From CAZTZL01 sp964617625 (GTDB lineage: Bacteria; Zhuqueibacterota; QNDG01; DSAB01): a stretch of 40,819 bases of DNA. The number at the start of each line of letters is the position of its first letter. Position 1 is the first letter of the stretch. The position numbers and the translations under genes are program-made. The stretch is taken from NCBI GenBank assembly GCA_964617625.1, contig CAZTZL010000026.1, positions 1-40,819 on the forward strand, given 5' to 3'. Positions 33,901 through 40,819 of the stretch are shown here, piece after piece. Under the pieces are notes generated by a model, which made no database searches, was not told the origin of the DNA, and was given only the letters and a program-made list of their open reading frames with translations.

Positions 33901-34814
33901 AGACCACAACAGATTCGGAATATCCTTCTTCCGTCAAACCGATGAACCTGATTATCGCCAATTCAAAAGGGGTGACGCTTCACGCTTCACGTGAAGCCGG
34001 ATACATTGACCTTTCCGGCAAACTGAAACTGGATGTAAACACAATGACTGCGGATTCAGCTTCCGAAGGCGACTTGACTACATTCATTGTTACAGGTGAT
34101 GGAGGGACTCTGAAGCTGAACAATGTCGGTTCATCGCAAAAACTGTATCCTGTCGGCACAACCCTCTATTCACCGGTCTGGATCACCAACACCGGCACAG
34201 TGGATGCAATCAGTGTCAGTGCGCTTAAGGACAACGACAAGGCTCCTTACGGCGGACGGGTAAAAGTCAGATGGAGCATTGATGAGGAAACTTCCGGGGG
34301 CGGTGATTACACGCTCCAATTTGGATGGATGGGTTCTTCGGAAGATACTGATTTTAAAAACGATCGCGCCGGCAATGCCAGAATCTACAATTTAACGACC
34401 ATGACAGAAGCCGGAACCGGAGATTATACGACGCAGTTTTTCTCACAACCCTACTCCATTTCGAGGGGCGGTATCACCGAACTCGGCACATTCGCTGTCG
34501 GTTTATTCGGACAGCCATCCGATGTGGACGGAAACAAGCAGGGTCTCCCCCTTCGATTCAGTCTGGATCAGAACTATCCGAATCCGTTCAATCCCGCGAC
34601 CACGATCAGATACACGCTTGCTAAAAATTCTAAAGTGAAGATTGCCGTCTATGACCTTCTTGGAAAAGAAATCGCCACACTGGTCAACACCAACTTGAAT
34701 GCGGGAGAATATACGGTTCAATGGAATACGGAGAATATGGCTTCGGGAATATATATTTATAAATTGATTACGAAAGATTTTGTCCAGGCAAGAAAAATGA
34801 TGCTGTTGAAGTAA
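30906..34814 (+). CDS. Multidomain secreted GH43-like enzyme with F5/8, FN3, beta-rich passenger and T9SS sorting domain
   Basis: 1302 residues from ATG 30906, fixed by GGAGG (30893-30897). The signal peptide is ISILVLCMLLLCASLLAQ. Residues about 25-330 are a GH43 propeller: acidic residues in DAREAADAVIVLFKDDYYLF, TYGDPDLFLDDDGRLYMYYG and WIEGSWMVKENNKYYLQYAG fit the base, pKa modulator and acid. Then come an F5/8-type carbohydrate-binding domain (about 345-480), an FN3 domain (about 490-570), a long Gly/Thr/Asn-rich beta region, and the sorting domain (about 1220-1302, NYPNPFNPATTIRYTL). It would be exported by T9SS to the surface and act on arabinan, xylan or galactan-like chains. The exact specificity is unknown. 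Confidence 0.85.
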   Translation: MKTKIRISILVLCMLLLCASLLAQPAENPKTFCNPLNLNYRFMVDATDAREAADAVIVLFKDDYYLFASRSGGYWTSTDLRNWTLIIPTGIDIETYAPGVVAIRDTLFYIPSSVGQTYKTADPKSGVWQYGPQCSKTYGDPDLFLDDDGRLYMYYGLSNSSPTHAVELDPFSFQEISSVVNIVYNHADIHGWERRGDDNLLDEFPWIEGSWMVKENNKYYLQYAGPGTEFKTYADGIYVADSPMGPYEYATYSPCDFKPTGFICGTGHGSTFKDKDGQYWHIGTMSISVNADFERRLGLWPVDFDEDGQIHCNTVLGDYPQFYPGEKTDIINNSFAGMLLLSNKKQTMASSSLADHGVELAVDEEVRTYWCATTGGSDEWMMIDLGKECSVEAIQVNFAEHGTNPDLVRGRDKLLYEQYTIEKSADGMNWGMLLDKSQNMLDVPHDYIELAQPVTTRYIKLSNVFTPGQGNFAVRDLRIFGNSEQAVFTKATGVTVERNPLDGRDAVIRWSPVADADGYIIRYGIASDKLYNNYMVYDADSVVMHSLNHGVDYYFDVEAFDSGTDYYQPVGEFKSYQSGNWNDVSTWARHDGTGWIHPAPAIPDVSDGAITILDGYTVTVTTADSADQLIIASGGTMVINKGVTFKVKDGIGVDMMVEGTIENYGSIAQDASATLTFVSDGVYAHRQNGGSLPLAVWKYNSTCLIDSVNTTVPSNGNQNFYNIRWNCPNQIGARSLEWNENTISGNITIQNTGTGRWQMCALFAGEETLININGDVIQSGGQFTAYGGNDANTDVTINQAGDINVTGGNFSVCRGTQGGTGITTWNVQGNISITNATVQNANNGGAAFVFTGSGTPQSLTFDNVTFGEGGFPVEVDSGATLDMGTNVLEGNGSFNLKSGATLLTAHANGIDGSIANTGSQTFDPAAGYGFNGSQAQVTGNLMPGTIGNLLIDNSAGLTLSNSVTVNGILELKNGALSAGSNTLMYGPVASLKYSGSASQTTTDSEYPSSVKPMNLIIANSKGVTLHASREAGYIDLSGKLKLDVNTMTADSASEGDLTTFIVTGDGGTLKLNNVGSSQKLYPVGTTLYSPVWITNTGTVDAISVSALKDNDKAPYGGRVKVRWSIDEETSGGGDYTLQFGWMGSSEDTDFKNDRAGNARIYNLTTMTEAGTGDYTTQFFSQPYSISRGGITELGTFAVGLFGQPSDVDGNKQGLPLRFSLDQNYPNPFNPATTIRYTLAKNSKVKIAVYDLLGKEIATLVNTNLNAGEYTVQWNTENMASGIYIYKLITKDFVQARKMMLLK

Positions 34815-34835
34815 GATGCGCATTACGCACCTTAC
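34811..34835 (+). other. Stem-loop at the stop codon of the GH43 gene
   Basis: GTAAG-a-TGCG (34811-34820) pairs with CGCA-c-CTTAC (34826-34835) across one mismatch and a 5-nt loop; it includes the stop codon. No T tail. It may set relative mRNA levels within the operon or be a weak terminator. Confidence 0.4.
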
Positions 34836-34894
34836 TGATCATCACTAATGACTGAAAAACATAACAGGTGTAAAAAAAAATAGGAGGAATAAAG

Positions 34895-36316
34895 ATGAAA
34901 AAATTAATTTTCTTATTATCCCTATTCATCATCTGTCATTCAATCTCTAAGGCTACAGTTCTAAATGTGCCCGATGTCTATCAAACCATTCAACAAGGAA
35001 TTGATGCAGCAAATAATGGTGATACACTTATTGTAAATACAGGTACTTATTATGAACACATAAACTTTAAAGGTAAGGCCATCACTGTAAAAAGTTCTAA
35101 TGGCCGAGACGTAACCATAATTGATGGTTCGCAAACTGGCAGAGTAGTAGAATTCACATCAAACGAGGATAACAGGTCAATTCTTGAAGGTTTCAAAATT
35201 ATAAATGGGAATGTTACCAATGGCAGTGGAGGTGGAATCGGCATTACCTCCTCACCAACTATTAAAAATAATTGGATAGTGAATAATACTGCTTCTTCAG
35301 GAGGTGGTGGAATTTACATAGGTACGACACAAGCGGGAATATCTTCCCCAGTCATCACTGGTAATATTATAGAGAATAACAGTGCCCGGATAGGAGGAGG
35401 AATATCCGCTGGCAGTTCGCTATGGGGACCTACAATTCCAAATATAAGTCATAACATAATTAAAGGGAATACTGCTTCTTTCCGTGGGGGCGGCATTGCT
35501 TTAATAAATGTATGGAAATCTAATTCAGTATATCCGACTGTTTTCAATAATCTTATTATTAACAACAGTAATGGAATTTATATAGCAAATGACCAGAGTT
35601 TTCCTCAATCAGAATTCCATATTGTGAATAATACAATTACAGGGAATGCTGGCACAGGTATTTGGGCTATTAATACTGATGACTATGCAGTAATAAAAAA
35701 TTGTATCTTGTGGGAAAATAATAATGATTTACTTTTTACTGTTGCGAATCCTATTGTGAGTTACTCTGATATACAGGATGGAAACTATAACGGTACCTAT
35801 GGAAACATTTCTATCGATCCACTGTTTACTAACGGCCCGCTAGAACAATACTATCTTAGTCAAGTTAACTCTGGACAATCTCAACAAAGTCCTTGCGTAG
35901 ATAGTGGTAGTCAAACAGCCATCTCCTTAGAACTACAAGTTATGACCACTCGAACCGATGAAAATCCCGATTTGGATCAGGTAGATATGGGTTATCACTT
36001 TTATATTGGGACACAAACAGGTGTGAAAACAAAATTTGATGCAAATATTCCTGAAAACTTTGAATTGTATCAGAATTATCCAAACCCATTCAATCCCGCG
36101 ACCACAATCAGATACACACTTGCTAAAGCATCTAAAACAAAAATCATCGTCTACGACCTGCTCGGCAAAGAAATCACTACACTGGTCAACACCAAATTAA
36201 ATGCAGGAGAACACACGGTTCAATGGAACACAGAGAATATGGCTTCTGGGATTTACATTTATAAATTAATTACGAATGACTTTGTCCAGGCAAAGAAAAT
36301 GATGCTGCTGAAGTAG
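34895..36316 (+). CDS. Secreted right-handed beta-helix protein with T9SS sorting domain
   Basis: 473 residues with a signal peptide (FLLSLFIICHSISKA). Residues about 25-320 are parallel beta-helix repeats (VYQTIQQGIDAANNGDTLIVNTGTYYE, then runs of GGGI, SSPTIKNNWIVNN and PVITGNIIENNSA), as in polysaccharide lyases and their relatives. No lyase catalytic Ca/Arg set is obvious. The C-terminal sorting domain (about 390-473) is nearly the same as in the preceding gene. GGAGG precedes ATG 34895, 80 bp after the GH43 gene, so they are probably co-expressed. A surface-bound polysaccharide-binding or lyase-like role is likely. The body is much more AT-rich than its C-terminal domain. Confidence 0.8.
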   Translation: MKKLIFLLSLFIICHSISKATVLNVPDVYQTIQQGIDAANNGDTLIVNTGTYYEHINFKGKAITVKSSNGRDVTIIDGSQTGRVVEFTSNEDNRSILEGFKIINGNVTNGSGGGIGITSSPTIKNNWIVNNTASSGGGGIYIGTTQAGISSPVITGNIIENNSARIGGGISAGSSLWGPTIPNISHNIIKGNTASFRGGGIALINVWKSNSVYPTVFNNLIINNSNGIYIANDQSFPQSEFHIVNNTITGNAGTGIWAINTDDYAVIKNCILWENNNDLLFTVANPIVSYSDIQDGNYNGTYGNISIDPLFTNGPLEQYYLSQVNSGQSQQSPCVDSGSQTAISLELQVMTTRTDENPDLDQVDMGYHFYIGTQTGVKTKFDANIPENFELYQNYPNPFNPATTIRYTLAKASKTKIIVYDLLGKEITTLVNTKLNAGEHTVQWNTENMASGIYIYKLITNDFVQAKKMMLLK

Positions 36317-36343
36317 TCTGGCTATGATAATAATCGAGGTATC

Positions 36344-37387
36344 GTGAAAAAAATATTAATATTGATTAACATCTGTACAAACATTTTGCTTATCACTGTA
36401 CTAATATGTTCATGCAACAGTAGTAACACAAATAATAAAAGTATGAGTGAAGAACTCATCAATCTGGAACGAAAAACCAGCGGCCGGATTATTCTTGCCA
36501 TAGGCGATTCGAACGGTGTGATTAACGGCGGCTGGCCGACCCCTCTTGCGGATATACTAAAAGAGGACAGTGTGTTTAATAACTCAGAAGGCGGCCGTAC
36601 AATTGGTTTTGATAATTGTGGTAAACCATCGTGGAATGCACTAAGAAATATAGAAACATATCTAAAATGGGGATTAAATCAAAGCCATCAAAAACCCATT
36701 GATGAAGTAATCATTCTTTTAGGCACGAATGATAGTAAAGCATGTTTCGATAAGAAAAAAAATAAGGTTGCACCCAATCTGGTTAGATTGATAAAAAAAA
36801 TCCAGAATTTCAACAATTCTGGTAATGCACCACCGCATATTACGATTGTCACGCCTCCACCGTATGCTCTAGATTCTCTATCTTCAAAAAAAGCGATTGG
36901 TGGTGATGACCGTGTGCATTTGCTCGTACCCCAATTCCGTGACGTGGCGCTTCAATACCACTGTGCTTTTGTAAATATATATCCATTGATTAAATCGAAG
37001 TTTCATGATGTAGTGATGGATCACGTGCATTTGAACCGGAAAGGACATGCCATTGTCGCTAATGCCATCGTAAACGTACTGAACGATTGGGACGTACCGG
37101 AACCGCCTTCCAATGTCTTATATCATCATGAAAACGGGATTTCCTGGAATCCTTCAGAAAGCAGCGACGTCATTGGGTATGAAATCATCTGCAGAGATAA
37201 AATCATTGCAGCCGTTTCCGGGACACAGGTCAATCTGCCATATCGAATGATCGGTCTGACTGTTCGCGCACGCGACGGCTACGGAAATGTGAGTATTTCT
37301 GTCAAAGCAAGTCCAAATAAAGAAAATGACGCTACCGAAACAGTGTTGGCTAAGTTTTACTTATCCCGGAGTGCTGTGCTAATCTAA
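36344..37387 (+). CDS. SGNH/GDSL hydrolase lipoprotein with FN3-like C-terminus
   Basis: 347 residues from GTG 36344, with GAGGT upstream. The N-terminal segment ends in LICSC, a likely lipobox. SGNH blocks are in order: GDSN (S56), LGTND (127-130) and DHVHLNRKGH (D226, H229), giving the Ser-Asp-His triad of a deacetylase or esterase. The last 90 residues (PEPPSNVLYHHENGISWNPS ... LTVRARDGYGNVSI) are FN3-like. It follows the beta-helix gene by 27 bp, so it is co-transcribed with the GH43 cluster. De-acetylation of pectic or other side chains is the natural guess. The last residues look less conserved. Confidence 0.8.
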   Translation: MKKILILINICTNILLITVLICSCNSSNTNNKSMSEELINLERKTSGRIILAIGDSNGVINGGWPTPLADILKEDSVFNNSEGGRTIGFDNCGKPSWNALRNIETYLKWGLNQSHQKPIDEVIILLGTNDSKACFDKKKNKVAPNLVRLIKKIQNFNNSGNAPPHITIVTPPPYALDSLSSKKAIGGDDRVHLLVPQFRDVALQYHCAFVNIYPLIKSKFHDVVMDHVHLNRKGHAIVANAIVNVLNDWDVPEPPSNVLYHHENGISWNPSESSDVIGYEIICRDKIIAAVSGTQVNLPYRMIGLTVRARDGYGNVSISVKASPNKENDATETVLAKFYLSRSAVLI

Positions 37388-37418
37388 AAAGATGGGCAAA
37401 GAAAGGGGGAGATGACAA

Positions 37419-37700
37419 ATGACTTTTACAAGTTTTCTCGTTTTACTGATCATCAGTATGGTTGTTTCCGCAGTATTGCATTTTGTATTTAAGCTGTATG
37501 CCAGACCGGGTTTCAATTCATTCATTTCCAAAGTGATATGGGGCTATATCGGTGCCTGGCAGGGAAGTGCAGTTTTCGGACAATGGTTTGAGGGTGTGAA
37601 AACCGGTGATGTCTATTTGATTCCGGCGATTCTCGGTTCATTGGCTCTGTTGATTCTTATGGTTGATCTTGTAAAAACATTGAATACGGCTAAGAAATAG
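37419..37700 (+). CDS. Small integral membrane protein, unknown function
   Basis: 93 residues with three hydrophobic stretches (FLVLLIISMVVSAVLHFVF, VIWGYIGAWQGSAVFG, LIPAILGSLALLILMVDLV). The G-x-W-Q-G-S-x-x-FG segment resembles small GlsB/YeaQ-like membrane proteins. GGGGGAG lies 8 bases before ATG 37419. It begins 31 bp after the SGNH gene and may be the last gene of that operon. No function is assigned. Confidence 0.65.
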   Translation: MTFTSFLVLLIISMVVSAVLHFVFKLYARPGFNSFISKVIWGYIGAWQGSAVFGQWFEGVKTGDVYLIPAILGSLALLILMVDLVKTLNTAKK

Positions 37701-37929
37701 TCACCCGCCAACAAACTATATCAAAATATTTTTAACATTGATTGGCACAGCACTCTTTTTTCTGTATCATGTTCAATTGGAATCTGATTTTTTTAAAAAG
37801 GCAGATATCCATATAAAAGAACAACAGCAGGTTCGAAATATGAATCACACCTTACAGCGCACGACACCATCATCTCCGCTGAAGCTAAATATTTAATGCG
37901 TATTTTAAACAATTAGGAAACAGCCAATC

Positions 37930-38226
37930 ATGAAAAAGTTAAAATCGATTACAATACTCACAATACTATTCTGTATAGTTGTATTTATTCTGACACTTTT
38001 AGATTTTGCATCATTGCATGATATCAAGAACGAATACATTAGCAAAGGCATTCTTAAACATTTAGACATCACTCTATCAAATGATCCGCCCTATTGGACA
38101 ACAACCGAAGGTGAATGGCAGTTGGTAACCTTGAGTTTGATTTCAAGATTTCTGTTTCTTATTTTTAATACGATCGTTCTATTTTATTTATACAGACAGG
38201 TGATATCTGACAATAAATCTGCCTGA
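37930..38226 (+). CDS. Small membrane protein, unknown function
   Basis: 98 residues: an N-terminal helix (SITILTILFCIVVFILTLLDFA), a polar loop with WTTTEGEWQLV, and a second helix (LISRFLFLIFNTIVLFYLYRQV). AGGAAA precedes ATG 37930. I recognise no family. The 229 bp upstream hold an open frame without a start codon but no supportable gene. Confidence 0.5.
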   Translation: MKKLKSITILTILFCIVVFILTLLDFASLHDIKNEYISKGILKHLDITLSNDPPYWTTTEGEWQLVTLSLISRFLFLIFNTIVLFYLYRQVISDNKSA

Positions 38227-38345
38227 CAATACGCTGCTGTCGATACCTGTAGCTGTGATATTACCTTTGATTTTTATAGATCACCGGAACAATTAAGCGA
38301 GAGCCGTTATCCTCCAAACATTAAAATCGTAAAAGGGAGAACTTT

Positions 38346-38483
38346 ATGAAATTAAACATGCTGGGTTTTTTAGGGTTTTTAGGATTACTTGGTTTTCTTG
38401 GTTCTGCACTCAATGAACCTGCTTTATACGGATTGTATGCTCTGTTCGCACTGTTTGGTCTGTTTGGTTACAAAGAAAAATGA
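38346..38483 (+). CDS. 45-residue Gly/Leu/Phe-rich membrane peptide (DUF3796-like N-terminus)
   Basis: ATG 38346 is preceded at 5 bases by GGGAGA. The 45 residues are built of repeated LGFLGFLGLLGFLG and LFALFGLFG units around a short polar NEPALYG turn and end in a charged YKEK. This LGF-repeat pattern resembles the start of DUF3796 proteins and other tiny Gly-Phe-Leu membrane proteins. Codon usage and ribosome binding site look genuine. The function is unknown. Confidence 0.6.
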   Translation: MKLNMLGFLGFLGLLGFLGSALNEPALYGLYALFALFGLFGYKEK

Positions 38484-38518
38484 TAACGTTTCCAAAAGCA
38501 CATTTGGATTAACCAAGG

Positions 38519-39160
38519 ATGTCATCAAATTTACTTATATTTTGTATTTTGATTTTATCCTTATTTCTATTGAATTGTGCAACAACAAATTATTATACTG
38601 CACAAACCTTAGAACAGGGACAAACAGCATTGACACCTGGAGTTGATAATTTATTATGGATTGTCGATGATGAAGGTGTAGTTGAAAAGAACCTGTATTT
38701 TAGTCCAAGCTTTGGAATTGCTACAGGCTTGCCATTCCGTTTAGAAACAGGCATCAGAGTTTATCCTTATATTTTAGAAGCTAACCTCCGGCATCAAATT
38801 AATCCACGATCATTCAAGTGTTTTGATACGAGTATAAATGGCCATATGGGAGTCATATTCGGCGATAGATATAAATCAGTCTTAGGTCCATACTATAAAT
38901 ATGGTCTGACACTGAGTAAAAAAATCGGCATAATCCAGCCATTTATAAGTTACTACTTTAATAAGAATTGGGCCTTTCTAAATGAATCAGACGAAGCTGC
39001 TGACTATTCGGTTATCTGCTTCGGAATTGCTTTTCAGCATAAGCAAGATTTAATTATTCCCGAATTTAATTATTATGAAAACGATGATGGTAAAGGTATA
39101 TTGTGTTTTGGTATAGGTGTTCGCGCATTATTAATAAAGAAAAAATCAGACGATGGCTAA
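38519..39160 (+). CDS. Predicted outer-membrane lipoprotein, beta-barrel-like
   Basis: 213 residues. The signal peptide ends in FLLNC, a good lipobox. The mature part begins ATTNYYTAQTLEQGQTALTPG and continues with alternating hydrophobic and polar strands rich in Gly, Tyr and Phe (FGIATGLPFRLETGIRVYPYILEANLRHQI, YYKYGLTLSKKIGIIQPFISYYF), as in small outer-membrane barrels of this supergroup. AAGG precedes ATG 38519, 35 bp after the Gly/Leu/Phe peptide gene. No function can be assigned. Confidence 0.6.
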   Translation: MSSNLLIFCILILSLFLLNCATTNYYTAQTLEQGQTALTPGVDNLLWIVDDEGVVEKNLYFSPSFGIATGLPFRLETGIRVYPYILEANLRHQINPRSFKCFDTSINGHMGVIFGDRYKSVLGPYYKYGLTLSKKIGIIQPFISYYFNKNWAFLNESDEAADYSVICFGIAFQHKQDLIIPEFNYYENDDGKGILCFGIGVRALLIKKKSDDG

Positions 39161-39220
39161 CAAAGGTATTAACTTGACTAAAGGGCTGATGCAGATCTAG
39201 TATAATTCAATGGAATAATA

Positions 39221-40207
39221 ATGATGAGACCATTCAAACTCTATCCCCTGCTCTGTAACTACTACATCACCACCCGCTGCAATGCGCGCTGTGTGTTTTG
39301 TGATATTTATAAAAAACCGGGAAAGGATGCGAATCCTGAAGAAGTCGCCAAGAATTTAAGGGATCTGAAAAAAATCGGCGTCCGGTTCATTGATTTCACG
39401 GGCGGCGAACCCCTGCTTCATCCGCAATTACCCGAATTTCTCACACAGGCTAAACAGCTCGGTTTTCAGACAACCGTAACAACCAACTGCATTCTCTATC
39501 CCAAACTGGCGGAACGAATCAGGGGATTGGTCAACTTACTCCATTTCTCGCTGGACTCGCCCGTTCCCGATGAGCACAATGCGATCCGGGGTGTGAACTG
39601 TTTTGACAAAGTCATGCAAAGCCTGAAAATCGCCGAAACACTTGGAGAAACGCCGGACATACTTTTTACCGTAACAAATGAGAACACCCATCATCTCGAA
39701 GCAATGATAAATTTTGCACAGAGCCGCCGGTTGATTCTTCTGATCAATCCAGTCTTTTCCTATTTTGAGAATGAAGCGGTAACTCAAGAAACATTGAGAA
39801 AGATTCTGACATTAGCGGCTGAACCTTATGTATATATTAACCGCGGGATCGTCCGGTTTATGAAACAAGGCGGGAATCGCATCGATCATCCACGCTGCCG
39901 GGCTGTTACAACCACGCTCGTGATTTCACCGGATAATCAACTTCTTCTCCCCTGCTACCATCGAACCGCTCATCGGATTCCCATTCAAAACCGTTTATTT
40001 GAGATATATAAGAGCGGCAGACTCAGAACGTTTCAAAAAAAAGAAGGCCGTTACAGTTTCTGTGAAAACTGCACGATCAGCTGTTACTTTGATCCCTCAT
40101 TCACGTACGGAATTGATGATTACTTTTTATTAAGCCAGATTTCAAAAGTGAAATATACGTGGGATAAATATATTAGAAGACCGGTGGAAAATCTAATCCA
40201 TCCTTAA
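39221..40207 (+). CDS. Radical SAM protein with SPASM-like C-terminal cysteines
   Basis: 328 residues. CNARCVFC (C20, C24, C27) is the CxxxCxxC motif for the SAM-binding 4Fe-4S cluster, and DFTGGEPLLHP is the GGEP motif. The C-terminal part has further cysteines (HPRCRAV, LLPCYHR, CENCTISC) that could hold an auxiliary cluster, as in SPASM/twitch enzymes. It is a cytoplasmic radical enzyme; the substrate is unknown, with peptide or lipid modification possible. Start ATG 39221 or 39224. Its last 15 bp overlap the end of the convergent alcohol dehydrogenase gene. Confidence 0.85.
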   Translation: MMRPFKLYPLLCNYYITTRCNARCVFCDIYKKPGKDANPEEVAKNLRDLKKIGVRFIDFTGGEPLLHPQLPEFLTQAKQLGFQTTVTTNCILYPKLAERIRGLVNLLHFSLDSPVPDEHNAIRGVNCFDKVMQSLKIAETLGETPDILFTVTNENTHHLEAMINFAQSRRLILLINPVFSYFENEAVTQETLRKILTLAAEPYVYINRGIVRFMKQGGNRIDHPRCRAVTTTLVISPDNQLLLPCYHRTAHRIPIQNRLFEIYKSGRLRTFQKKEGRYSFCENCTISCYFDPSFTYGIDDYFLLSQISKVKYTWDKYIRRPVENLIHP

Positions 40208-40819
40208 CACTTTTGCACCGCGGATTTTGCCTTCCTTCAATTCGACCAGAGCTTGATTCGCTTCTTTCAGTGGATATTCCTGCACTTCAGGCTTGATCGG
40301 GATTTCAACGGCAAGCTTCAGGAATCCCGAGATATCACTTCTTGCCACATTGGCCACACTCTTGATTTCCTTTTCGAGCCAGAGATGCGCCGGATAATCC
40401 AGTTTCAATAAATAGTCCTTATCCGAATCCTCTTTGCGGATCGCATTGATTACCAACCGCCCGCCAGATTCGAGATTCTTGAGTGCTTCAACGACCGGTT
40501 TCCAGGCCGGCGTGGTATCTATCATCGCATGGAGTTTTTCCGGAGCAGTGTCAGTCGTATCACCGGTCCAGACTGCACCTAATTCCTCTGCAAAATTGCG
40601 TTCCTCTTCGTTCCGCGCAAAAACATAAATCCGGCTGTTTGGATATTGATGCTTCACCATCATCAACATGAGATGACCCGAAGCACCGAATCCGGTTAAT
40701 CCGAGACGCTGGCCATCTTTGAGATTTGTCAAACGAAGAGAACGGAACCCAATCGCACCGGCACAGAGAAGCGGCGCAGCCTCCGAATCGGTGAAAAGTT
40801 CAGGGATTAAAAACGCAGA
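40193..40819 (-). CDS. Zinc-type alcohol dehydrogenase, C-terminal part (start outside window)
   Basis: 208 codons are open from the window edge (SAFLIPELFTDSEAAPLLCAGAIGFRSLRL) to the stop at 40193. LGLTGFGASGHLMLMMVKH is the Rossmann NAD(P)-binding loop, typical of the zinc-binding alcohol dehydrogenase family; the catalytic zinc domain lies in the missing N-terminal half. EAAPLLCAG matches the conserved segment before the Rossmann fold. It oxidises or reduces alcohols and aldehydes in the cytoplasm. It is the only minus-strand gene in the window, tail to tail with the radical SAM gene and overlapping its 3' end by 15 bp. Confidence 0.9.
   Translation of the reverse strand, partial: SAFLIPELFTDSEAAPLLCAGAIGFRSLRLTNLKDGQRLGLTGFGASGHLMLMMVKHQYPNSRIYVFARNEEERNFAEELGAVWTGDTTDTAPEKLHAMIDTTPAWKPVVEALKNLESGGRLVINAIRKEDSDKDYLLKLDYPAHLWLEKEIKSVANVARSDISGFLKLAVEIPIKPEVQEYPLKEANQALVELKEGKIRGAKVLRMD

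Noticed and set aside
35210..35560. Repetitive GGxGGxAT tracts in the beta-helix gene as a possible CRISPR or tandem repeat
   Set aside because: The repeats follow the protein's beta-helix turns (GGGI, NNTAS) and are not regularly spaced at DNA level.
37701..37929. Open frame with a hydrophobic stretch and a polar tail (about 37702-37896)
   Set aside because: No start codon with a ribosome binding site, and the frame runs back into the previous gene; at best a decayed gene.

Overview
The window looks like chromosome (or a large contig) of a Gram-negative member of the Fibrobacterota-Chlorobiota-Bacteroidota supergroup. Calditrichota, Ignavibacteriota or a KSB1-like lineage is my guess, not a proof. 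Four large proteins end in the type IX secretion (Por/T9SS) sorting domain with the N[YF]PNPFNP signature, lipoproteins and signal peptides are common, and base composition is moderate to AT-rich. Almost every gene is on the + strand; only the last, partial gene is on the minus strand. I see no rRNA, tRNA, CRISPR array or intact transposase.

Region 1 (1-1344) is the tail of an integron gene-cassette array. Two attC recombination sites (213-316 and 1223-1344) flank one cassette, which carries a CPBP (Abi-type) intramembrane protease; the end of an upstream cassette gene is cut by the window edge. Region 2 (1464-7750) holds a GH105 unsaturated glycuronyl hydrolase, two paralogous DUF362 proteins with membrane-spanning N-termini and T9SS-type C-termini, and a lipoprotein. 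Region 3 (7516-14655) is bounded by a 332-bp, nearly identical direct repeat. Between the copies lie a response-regulator/PAS/histidine-kinase hybrid, a CGGC-domain protein, a small cupin, and a translationally coupled GT4 glycosyltransferase fusion plus GH130 mannoside-active enzyme.

Region 4 (15045-27468) looks like a regulated stress or energy module. It begins with a CHASE-domain histidine kinase and a sigma-54-activating NtrC-type response regulator. Then come a YbaK-like protein, glycogen synthase, a receiver-like protein without receiver catalytic residues, an HtrA/Do protease, a BON-domain periplasmic protein, a plasma-membrane-type H+ P-ATPase and a secreted two-repeat protein. Two matching sigma-54-like promoters (18716 and 21227), each with a conserved block about 80 bp upstream, head two of its transcription units. 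The simplest reading is that the adjacent sigma-54 activator controls both.

Region 5 (27605-40819) contains a 15-codon hydrophobic ORF and a DUF486 membrane protein. It continues with carbohydrate-active secreted proteins: a GH127 lipoprotein, a GH43/F5-8/FN3/T9SS giant, a beta-helix T9SS protein and an SGNH hydrolase. It ends with several small membrane or lipoproteins, a radical SAM enzyme, and a convergent zinc-type alcohol dehydrogenase that runs off the end. With GH105, this gene content suggests use of pectin or arabinan side chains or similar plant or algal polysaccharides, without a SusC/SusD pair in view.
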